Of a stretch of 64,000 nucleotides of DNA, positions 57,532 to 64,000 are shown one piece after another. Origin of the DNA: JAJDAT01 sp964570665. GTDB taxonomy: Bacteria; Nitrospinota; Nitrospinia; Nitrospinales; JAJDAT01. The position numbers were made by a program, and so were the translations under genes. Under the pieces are notes generated by a model, which worked only from the letters and a program-made list of their open reading frames with translations, was not told the DNA's origin and did not search any database. Position 1 is the first letter of the stretch. Every line of letters begins with the position of its first letter. The DNA is taken from contig CAZMZH010000004.1 of NCBI GenBank assembly GCA_964570665.1, forward strand, positions 1 through 64,000, written 5' to 3'.

Positions 57532-60246
57532 ATGCATCAACAGGGTGTAGCAGAGTTTCCATATTACGTAGGAATTAATTCCTTGTCTGAATTAGCTACA
57601 AAAGACGATAAGGTTGTTGTTTTAAATATGCTAGGTAAAGAAAGTTCTGGAGTAACTCCCGTGAGCCACGAATATTCCGGCGGAAATATCGTGTTTGGCA
57701 CGGGGCCAGGAAAAGGCGGTAAGTCATTGCCAACAAAAATCGGCAAAATTCCTTGCTATAACTCGATTAAAGAAGGAATGGCGGCAGGCCATAAATTTAA
57801 TACTTGCGTTGTTTATTTGCCACCATCTGGCGTAAAAGACGGCGTTGCCGAAGCGGTCCGTTGTAACCCGGACTTGAAAAAAGTCATTATTCTTACCGAA
57901 AAAGTATCCGTAAAAGATGCCAGAGTTATGCGCGCGATATGTCAAACCAATGGAGTAGATTTGTTTGGCGGCAACTGCTTAGGTTTTGCCGACTCCTGGA
58001 ACCATATCCGGTTGGGCGGAGCTTTAGGCGGTAATTCTCCTGAAGAATCCCTGGTCAAAGGAAGCGTAGCTCTATTTTCTAACTCTGGAAACTTTACCAC
58101 CACGATCGCAGTATATCTAGCGACTTCCGGATGGGGAACTACAACGTCTGTTTCCAGCGGTAAAGATGTTTACATCCAATATGGGCCCAAAGAATTTTTA
58201 TACGCGTTTAATAACGACGAACGCTCAAAGGTTGGCGTTATGTACAGCGAACCTGGTGGTTATTATGAGCACAATATCCAATCGGATAAGCCAATCATTG
58301 CTTGTGTTGTTGGACGTTGGAAAGCTAAGTTAAGCTCTGCTTGCGGACATGCCGGTTCATTAGCCGGTTCTGGCGACGACGCTTTTGCCAAAGAAAAATG
58401 GTTCATGGAATATTTTGGAACTGAAGGAATTTTTACTCCTGAAGACGACCAACATGTTTCCAAAAAAGGAGCTTTGGTTACTAACATCGCTCATATTCCT
58501 GAAGCTTTGACTAAAGTCATGGAATTAAATGGTCAACAAAAAGATTTTGAACCTACTGGCAATTTAGACTTGAAATGTTGGTTTGCGAATAATAATGGAA
58601 TCAATGTTCCTGCAGAATTAGACATTAAAACTGTCGAAGCGGCAGAGCCATACAATCAACAAATTGCAGCTTTAGCTAAACAAGTGGGAGCCCAGTTTTC
58701 AAGGGAAACTTTGAAAGATACTAGCGGCGCCTCCATGATGGACCCTAAAACCCAAGTTTCTAAAATTCATAGCGAATCCATTTTAGACGCTTCAAAAAGC
58801 ACTTTTGAGTCTAATCTGGTGTTTTCCTTAATTCGCGAAAGAACTTGTGAAACTGGCGAGGCTTTAGCCAATATTGCTCTTAACGGTTACGTTAATATGA
58901 AAGGGCATCCTGCATTAATCGCCGCAGAGGCTTCTAAGGAAAACGGCAACTCTCCTAATACCGTTGTAGCTACCGGATTAGGAATAATTGGCAAAAAGAC
59001 TGCTGAAAAAGCGATGAATGCTTCTGCAGCTTTATTAGAGCTATTCCAATCCACCACATTGACCGATGTGACTGGTGATTTTGATTACTCTGAAATTTTA
59101 GGTTCTGCCGACTCCCATAAGGACACATTGGTAGATTCTGAAGAAAGTCCTTGCGCTAAAGGCATGTTGGAAGCCATCAACAAATTAGGCGGTTCTGTTT
59201 TTACTAAGTTTTGCGAAGACATGGCTAAAAAACATGGCGGTCATGTTGGCAAAGACACTGTCTTAGCCGCTATTTGGACCACAATTGGATGGGCTCCTTT
59301 AAGAGGCAAGAAGATTACGAAAGACACCCTCGTTCGTTTGCCATGGAATTCTAAAATCTTTAGTTCATTAGTTGGAGTAAACGCTCCATCTTCTCGACAT
59401 GGCGACGACAACTTCTGCGGTGTAGGAATGGCAGAATTAGCTACCACGTCGTTTACGAAAACGGCTTTTATGGCATTACTTGGCAGAGCCCCTTCTGAAG
59501 GTGAGTTATATGAATTCCAAGTATTGCTTGGATTAATTATCACAAACGGTCCTGGAACAATTTCAGCTCAAGGTTCTAAAGGCGCGGTTAGCGCTGATGG
59601 TCCCGAAGATCCAAGCCGAGTACAATTAAATAAAGCTTTTATTGGTTTTTTAACCCACACCGGTTTTGCTCATGGCGGAAATGGCTACGAAGCGGCAGCA
59701 TTTTTGATGGAAAAATTTAAGGATACCTCCTTAACCGATCCATCCGATCCTAATCATGGAATCGATCTTGAAAAAATCGCCGTTGATTATGCTACGGAAT
59801 ATGGGAAGTTTAAGAAGTCACAAAAAGCGATAGGTAATTTAAATTACGGTAAAATTCCTTGCGTTAATCACCCAGTATTTAAAGGTAAAGACGTTAACTA
59901 CGACCCAAGAGAGCAATTTGTTAGCGAGCTCTTTAAAGAAAAGGGGCTTTATAACGTATTTTTGGACTTTTACCACCATTTAGTTCAAGGACTTTTTAAA
60001 GCTAAAGTCACCAAAAATGTTTACTGCGTAAACGTTGATGCCGTAATCGCGGTGATTTTGTTGAAAATGGTTTGGAAAGATTTTAAAGCGGGGACGCTAG
60101 CCGATAGCGATATTGAAACGGCGAGTTTTGCTACTTTCTTATTTGGCCGAATGATTGGTTGTGCCGCTGAAATTGATGACCACACAAACCGGGGTAAAAA
60201 TATGGATACACGGACTCCGGCTAGTAAGTGCGCTTATGTAGGCTAA
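57532..60246 (+). CDS. aclA: ATP-citrate lyase, citryl-CoA-forming/lyase (alpha) subunit
   Basis: Alpha subunit: N-terminal CoA-binding/ligase domain (about 1-340) with the phosphohistidine H273 in CGHAGSLAGSGDD and SNSGNFTTTIA, then a citrate-synthase-like citryl-CoA lyase domain (about 440-904) with NGPGTISAQGSKGAVSADG, HTGFAHGGNGYEAAAF and the C-terminal AEIDDH. At 904 residues it is about 300 longer than the classical Chlorobium AclA (about 610). As I recall, a divergent 'type II' enzyme is described in Nitrospira, Leptospirillum and Nitrospina; this protein probably belongs there. GGGAGGAG precedes the ATG and a strong terminator follows. Supports autotrophy by the reductive TCA cycle. 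Confidence 0.92.
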   Translation: MHQQGVAEFPYYVGINSLSELATKDDKVVVLNMLGKESSGVTPVSHEYSGGNIVFGTGPGKGGKSLPTKIGKIPCYNSIKEGMAAGHKFNTCVVYLPPSGVKDGVAEAVRCNPDLKKVIILTEKVSVKDARVMRAICQTNGVDLFGGNCLGFADSWNHIRLGGALGGNSPEESLVKGSVALFSNSGNFTTTIAVYLATSGWGTTTSVSSGKDVYIQYGPKEFLYAFNNDERSKVGVMYSEPGGYYEHNIQSDKPIIACVVGRWKAKLSSACGHAGSLAGSGDDAFAKEKWFMEYFGTEGIFTPEDDQHVSKKGALVTNIAHIPEALTKVMELNGQQKDFEPTGNLDLKCWFANNNGINVPAELDIKTVEAAEPYNQQIAALAKQVGAQFSRETLKDTSGASMMDPKTQVSKIHSESILDASKSTFESNLVFSLIRERTCETGEALANIALNGYVNMKGHPALIAAEASKENGNSPNTVVATGLGIIGKKTAEKAMNASAALLELFQSTTLTDVTGDFDYSEILGSADSHKDTLVDSEESPCAKGMLEAINKLGGSVFTKFCEDMAKKHGGHVGKDTVLAAIWTTIGWAPLRGKKITKDTLVRLPWNSKIFSSLVGVNAPSSRHGDDNFCGVGMAELATTSFTKTAFMALLGRAPSEGELYEFQVLLGLIITNGPGTISAQGSKGAVSADGPEDPSRVQLNKAFIGFLTHTGFAHGGNGYEAAAFLMEKFKDTSLTDPSDPNHGIDLEKIAVDYATEYGKFKKSQKAIGNLNYGKIPCVNHPVFKGKDVNYDPREQFVSELFKEKGLYNVFLDFYHHLVQGLFKAKVTKNVYCVNVDAVIAVILLKMVWKDFKAGTLADSDIETASFATFLFGRMIGCAAEIDDHTNRGKNMDTRTPASKCAYVG

Positions 60247-60261
60247 AATTAAATAAAAATG

Positions 60262-60294
60262 GCCCTTCTCAACATTGTTGGGAAGGGCTTTTTT
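60262..60294. terminator. Bidirectional terminator after aclA
   Basis: GCCCTTCTCAA (60262-60272) pairs with TTGGGAAGGGC (60278-60288) through one G-U pair, with T6 downstream and an A/T-rich flank upstream, so it can also end the convergent AMMECR1 gene. Confidence 0.9.
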
Positions 60295-60300
60295 ATTTAG

Positions 60301-60807
60301 CTAAAAATATCGTTTTACTTGAAAGCGAAACATTTCTATATTCACGGATGTCTTGATATCTGCCTTCTTTTTACAGATTTCAAACTGCTTTTTTGCTGTA
60401 TTCACGCCTTCCAAATCTGGTAACAAAAGCCCAGAATTCTTACCTTGCCTAATAACTAGCCCAAAGTCTTTAGGGTTATGCGACAGGTCCATTATAGCTT
60501 CTAAAGGCGTTAAAACATCGACTGAAAAGGTCAGATTAGGTAACTCCAATTTTGATATTGGAGGAAATCGCGGGTCTTTTGTTGCGGCTTTAACCGCGTT
60601 TAAAATAATTTCATTTCCCAAATTTGAAGTCTTGGGTGTAATAGAGCCAATACAACCACGAAGTTTTTTATTTTCCTTAATGGATACAAAAACTGCAGCT
60701 TTTTCTTCGAAGTCGGAACTCAGGTTTTCAGGAGATGGTAACGTCTTTCCGTTAGTCAAATAATATCTTACAGCCTCTATCGCTAAATTTACCGTCGAAT
60801 GAGGCAT
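60301..60807 (-). CDS. AMMECR1-domain protein
   Basis: A 168-residue single-domain AMMECR1 protein. The signature LRGCIGSI lies at about residue 50, followed by AVKAATKDPRFPPISKLEL and LTFSVDVLTPLE. This is 'system protein A' of the AMMECR1-Memo-radical SAM trio; the Memo and radical SAM genes are not in the window. Its biochemical role is unknown in any organism as far as I know. Convergent with aclA, sharing the terminator between them. Confidence 0.92.
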   Translation of the reverse strand: MPHSTVNLAIEAVRYYLTNGKTLPSPENLSSDFEEKAAVFVSIKENKKLRGCIGSITPKTSNLGNEIILNAVKAATKDPRFPPISKLELPNLTFSVDVLTPLEAIMDLSHNPKDFGLVIRQGKNSGLLLPDLEGVNTAKKQFEICKKKADIKTSVNIEMFRFQVKRYF

Positions 60808-60873
60808 TTTAGATTAAATTTTAATTTTTTCGAGAAAATAATGGGGGAAGGAATTGATAAATTAAGGAGGAGG

Positions 60874-61884
60874 TTATGTTTGATTTAAAGCTGAACGTGT
60901 GGCTAAATGACGCTCTATAATATTATCCGCAATGGCAAAACAGGCTTCTAAATAATCCGAATCTTTAAACATGGATGGATTTAAAAATGTTTTTGCCTTG
61001 TCAATATAATCCCGGGCCAATTCAAGAGAATAATCAATGGCTTTTCCTTCTCTCATTTTATCTTGAATATAGAAAAATTCTTCATCGGTAATTTTGTCGT
61101 TTTGTATAAACGCTTCAATTTCCCTTTTAAAAGACGAATTTGAATTTCTATACAAATATAACAAGGGAAGGGTAACATGACCTTCTTTAAAATCATTCCC
61201 GACAGGTTTTCCAAGAATCTCTTCAGAGCTATCGTAATCCATTACGTCGTCAACCAGTTGGAAAGCCATTCCTATATTTTTTCCAAATTCAACTAAAGAC
61301 CTTTCGGTCATAGAATTCGCATTTGACAAAATTGCTCCCAATTTACAACTAACAGAAATGATAGAACCTGTTTTTTTATAAATAATATCTAAATATTGCT
61401 CTTCAGTAATAGATAGTTTGCGAGCTGAAGTGAATTCTTTAATTCCGCCTTCAACCAATTCTTTAGCCGCTTCGGCTATTGCTTGAATGGTCTTTGGGTC
61501 CGCATCGTATGCGATTAATAGAATCGATTGAGAAATAAGATAATCGCCCAATAAAATACTGGCGTCGCTACCCCACTTTGTATTGACGGTTTCTCGGCCT
61601 CTTCGCAGGGTCGTCTCATCTACAACGTCGTCGTGAAGTAAGGTTGCAGCGTGAATAAACTCAATAGAACAGGCATGTTTTATTGTTCTATCGGTAATTT
61701 CGCCTTCGCATAGTTTTGAGCTTAGAAGAACCAATAGGGGGCGGATGCGTTTACCGCCACCATCCATCAAGTAGCCGCTAATTTGAGGTATTAAAGAAAT
61801 TTGAGATTGAATATTTTTCTTTATTTCCTTTTCTACTCGTTTAAGGTCATCTTTAAAAAGAGCCGTTGCTTCGCTAAATTCCAT
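60874..61884 (-). CDS. Polyprenyl (probably octaprenyl) diphosphate synthase
   Basis: Trans-polyprenyl synthase that extends IPP to a long chain for quinone or lipid-carrier synthesis. I use the ATG at 61884 (GGA 5 bases upstream) instead of the TTG at 61896; 336 residues. First aspartate-rich motif DDVVDE (HAATLLHDDVVDETTLRRG), second LVDDVMDY, GGKRIRPLL for IPP binding and GDYLISQSILL. Layout matches IspB-type long-chain enzymes rather than short FPP synthases, but chain length cannot be read off. Divergent from the glycosyltransferase gene. Confidence 0.92.
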   Translation of the reverse strand: MEFSEATALFKDDLKRVEKEIKKNIQSQISLIPQISGYLMDGGGKRIRPLLVLLSSKLCEGEITDRTIKHACSIEFIHAATLLHDDVVDETTLRRGRETVNTKWGSDASILLGDYLISQSILLIAYDADPKTIQAIAEAAKELVEGGIKEFTSARKLSITEEQYLDIIYKKTGSIISVSCKLGAILSNANSMTERSLVEFGKNIGMAFQLVDDVMDYDSSEEILGKPVGNDFKEGHVTLPLLYLYRNSNSSFKREIEAFIQNDKITDEEFFYIQDKMREGKAIDYSLELARDYIDKAKTFLNPSMFKDSDYLEACFAIADNIIERHLATRSALNQT

Positions 61885-61987
61885 AATTCCGTTCAAAGTC
61901 CAAAAGTACAGGATTATTATAAAGTTTAGGTACGGGAATTAATTATCCCGATGGGGGTAAGTTCTCATTTTCTAGAGCGAAACCCCT

Positions 61988-62016
61988 ACTATCGTGAAAA
62001 TTAGCTTCTTTGTCAA
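61988..62016 (-). promoter_or_regulatory. Candidate promoter of the polyprenyl synthase gene
   Basis: On the minus strand a perfect TTGACA (62016-62011), 17-base spacer and GATAGT (61993-61988, 4 of 6). The start codon is about 100 bases downstream. The remainder of 61885-62202 is AT-rich with no other feature. Confidence 0.45.
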
Positions 62017-62202
62017 GCCTTTTATGGCCAGTTTTGAACTTGAGAGTAAACGACAACCATTTGCATTTTAAAGGATAAATGGCAGTCCAAAATAAATCAC
62101 CTCGTTTGAATGGGTAAATTTTGATTTTTTATTTTAATTTGCTATTTAATTATTAAATCTTTAGGATTTTTTTAAAAAATTATAAGATTTTAGTAAAAAT
62201 AA

Positions 62203-63108
62203 ATGAAAACAAACCCTTTAGTTTCTGTCATTATCCCAACATTTAATCGAGCTCATTTGTTGGATAAAACATTAGATTCGGTTTTGTCGCAAACATTTAA
62301 GGATTTTGAAATCATTGTAATTGACGATGCATCTGTTGATGGAACACAGGATCTTCTTTCTAAATATCCATCACTAAAATCGATTATTTTTGAGGAAAAC
62401 CAGGGGGTCTCCTGTGCTAGAAATTGTGGCATTGAACTAGCTAAAGGGGATTATATTTGTTTTTTAGATTCTGACGATTTGTGGGAACCTAAAAAATTAG
62501 AAATTCAAACAAAATGGATGGAAGAACACCCGGAAATTGCCGCTTGTCAAACCGATGAAATATGGATTCGTAATGGAGTCCGCGTAAATCCCATGGAGAA
62601 ACATAAAAAATATGCTGGGGATATATTTTTAAATAGTTTACCTCTTTGTATCGTTAGCCCCAGTTCAGTAATGATTCGCGCTAAAATTTTAAAAAAAATT
62701 GGAGGCTTTGATCTCAATTTACCAGCATGCGAAGATTATGACATGTGGTTGAGAATGTCTTCTAAATTTAAATTTGGTTACATTGATCAAAAACTTTTAA
62801 TTAAATATGGCGGGCATGCCGACCAATTATCTAGAAAATTTTGGGGGATGGATCGGTTCCGAGTATACTCTTTGGCTAAACTTTTAAGCGTTGAAACTTT
62901 ATCTAAAACACAATCCGATGCGGTTTTAATGATGTTAATAAAAAAATGTGAAATCCTGATAAAAGGTTTTGAAAAAAGGGATAAAATTAAAGAAGTTGGA
63001 ATTTACCAAGAACATTTAAACCGTTTTCAATCATTGACGGGATGCTCTATTGAACCTGCCGAAAAAAAATCTATCCAAGGTAGTTTGACCGAGTTATTAA
63101 CCAAATAA
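62203..63108 (+). CDS. Family 2 glycosyltransferase
   Basis: A 301-residue GT-A-fold glycosyltransferase. Order: VSVIIPTFNRAHLLDKTL, VIDDASVDGT, QGVSCARNCGIELAKGDYICFLDSDD (the DxD-type metal site) and CEDYDMWLRMS with the catalytic Glu/Asp. No membrane segment, so it is cytoplasmic or peripheral. Such enzymes build cell-surface polysaccharide or glycoprotein chains. It is followed after 24 bases by an exported HEAT protein in the same direction. Donor and acceptor unknown. Confidence 0.9.
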   Translation: MKTNPLVSVIIPTFNRAHLLDKTLDSVLSQTFKDFEIIVIDDASVDGTQDLLSKYPSLKSIIFEENQGVSCARNCGIELAKGDYICFLDSDDLWEPKKLEIQTKWMEEHPEIAACQTDEIWIRNGVRVNPMEKHKKYAGDIFLNSLPLCIVSPSSVMIRAKILKKIGGFDLNLPACEDYDMWLRMSSKFKFGYIDQKLLIKYGGHADQLSRKFWGMDRFRVYSLAKLLSVETLSKTQSDAVLMMLIKKCEILIKGFEKRDKIKEVGIYQEHLNRFQSLTGCSIEPAEKKSIQGSLTELLTK

Positions 63109-63132
63109 TTTCTAAAATTTATAGTGATATTC

Positions 63133-64000
63133 TTGAATAAAACATTAAAAATTTCATTTTTTATCCTTTTGCTGGCTTATTTGTCTCCATTTCAACAAGA
63201 AATTTCTTTTGCCGATCAAACGGCAAAAAAAGAAGTGAAAGACCGTCCATCAGATACAGCTAATAAAATTCGTAGAGACTGTTTAAAAGTATTACTGGAA
63301 ACGATTGAAGACGAAAACGCATTTGTGCGTAGCGCCGCAATTAGAGCCGCAGGGGAGTCAGAAAGCGAATTGGCGCTGCCAATTTTAGATAAAGGTATTG
63401 AAGATCCTTACCCTACCGCCCGGCTTTTTGCTCTAAAAGGTTACAGAAAAATTTCTTCAAAAAAATCCTTAGAGTTAGCTTATAAATTGCATGAAGATAC
63501 CGATGTTTGGGTAAGGGCCGAAGCTCTAGAAATTTTGGGAGAACTTGGGAAAAAAGATGCCATTCCAATTCTAAAATCTAATTTAAAAGCAGCCGACCCA
63601 ACAGTTCAGTTTGCAGCCATTGCATCCCTAGTGAAATTAAATGTAGGAAATCATATAAAGACTCTAATCAACGCATCAAAAAGCGGCGATGTTGCCCTAA
63701 GGTATCAGGCCATCGGTTATTTAGGGAAAATTGCGAATAAACCATCTATAAATACCTTATTCAGTTTATTAGAAGATCCAGAAGGCGAAATCGTTTTTTA
63801 TAGTTTGAAGGCTATTGGAGATAAGGTATCTCCAAAAATGTTGGAGAAACTGGCGAGGCTAACTTTACATAAAAATCCTTTTGTTCAAAGAGAAGCCATA
63901 ATGGCATTAGGGAGATTATCGACTCATCCAGGTATGAGTTTATTCTCTCAATTTTGCGATAATTCCGACCCGCTAGTACGCTTAGCCGCCGCTGCCGCCT
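63133..64000 (+). CDS. Exported HEAT-repeat protein, truncated by the window edge
   Basis: An open frame runs from a TTG at 63133 to the end of the window without a stop (289 complete codons). It begins with a signal peptide (NKTLKISFFILLLAYLSPF, cleavage near SFADQ) and continues as tandem HEAT/PBS-lyase-type repeats of about 31 residues: FVRSAAIRAAGESESELALP, VWVRAEALEILGELGKKDAI, LRYQAIGYLGKIANKPSI, FVQREAIMALGRLSTH. The TTG start lacks a strong ribosome-binding site, so the exact start is uncertain. Probably a periplasmic scaffold; it may be co-transcribed with the glycosyltransferase. Confidence 0.85.
   Translation, partial: MNKTLKISFFILLLAYLSPFQQEISFADQTAKKEVKDRPSDTANKIRRDCLKVLLETIEDENAFVRSAAIRAAGESESELALPILDKGIEDPYPTARLFALKGYRKISSKKSLELAYKLHEDTDVWVRAEALEILGELGKKDAIPILKSNLKAADPTVQFAAIASLVKLNVGNHIKTLINASKSGDVALRYQAIGYLGKIANKPSINTLFSLLEDPEGEIVFYSLKAIGDKVSPKMLEKLARLTLHKNPFVQREAIMALGRLSTHPGMSLFSQFCDNSDPLVRLAAAAA

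Noticed and set aside
60353..60763. Plus-strand 136-codon frame across the AMMECR1 gene
   Set aside because: Antisense to a clear AMMECR1 domain and located after the aclA terminator.
1..64000. CRISPR array, rRNA, tRNA or prophage
   Set aside because: No regularly spaced repeats, RNA gene signatures or phage structural genes were found on reading the gaps.

Overview
The window is a contiguous stretch of an AT-rich bacterial chromosome with Gram-negative envelope genes (lipoprotein signal, FtsEX with an EnvC-like activator, secreted c-type cytochrome, signal-peptide proteins). A two-subunit ATP-citrate lyase with an unusually long (904-residue) alpha subunit, a triheme cytochrome and the accD/pssA/psd/ilvC/ilvN order fit an autotroph using the reductive TCA cycle. 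A member of the Nitrospinota (marine nitrite oxidisers and relatives) is my best guess; this is an inference from gene content, not proven. No rRNA, tRNA, CRISPR array or intact insertion sequence was seen.

Layout. 0-3.2 kb: VTC-domain protein, response regulator, SemiSWEET, SDR protein. 3.2-7.3 kb (minus): accD, pssA, psd, ilvC, ilvN, i.e. fatty-acid, phospholipid and branched-chain amino-acid synthesis. 7.6-10 kb (minus): SUMF1-like lipoprotein overlapping a HmuY-like protein, then a pentapeptide-repeat protein. 10.9-15.2 kb (plus): ftsE, ftsX, an EnvC-like activator and ctpA, a cell-wall and division block closed by a strong terminator. 15.3-19.1 kb: tsaD, an OleD-like reductase and, convergently, gpsA and larB. 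20-22.6 kb: TPR protein, M48 protease, SH3-like peptide and small secreted proteins. 22.9-26.3 kb: an unrecognised 513-residue protein and a Maf-type (DUF115) protein. 26.3-32.1 kb (minus): biotin locus (bioF, a small alpha/beta hydrolase, bioC) interrupted by a DUF429-histidine kinase fusion. 32.2-41.9 kb: CHASE hybrid kinase, Glu/Leu/Phe/Val dehydrogenase, nadC, AlkD-like protein, triheme cytochrome and several small unknowns.

42-52.4 kb is an accessory region: a 1370-residue secreted protein (SBBP propeller, Ig-like domains, beta-helix), a CotH-like/beta-helix membrane protein and an SGNH membrane protein. Between them lie three gene fragments duplicated from the cytochrome, the large secreted protein and the SGNH gene. 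Their order points to an old tandem duplication of the whole locus followed by reciprocal gene loss.

52.5-60.2 kb: a GlcG/HbpS-family remnant, then an ATP-grasp / FMN hydroxy-acid dehydrogenase fusion with a CxxCxxCx4C motif, an HpcH/CitE-like aldolase, and the ATP-citrate lyase subunits behind a consensus promoter. The fusion-aldolase pair is the best candidate here for an undescribed metabolic module. 60.3-64 kb: AMMECR1 protein, polyprenyl synthase, glycosyltransferase and a truncated HEAT-repeat protein at the window edge.
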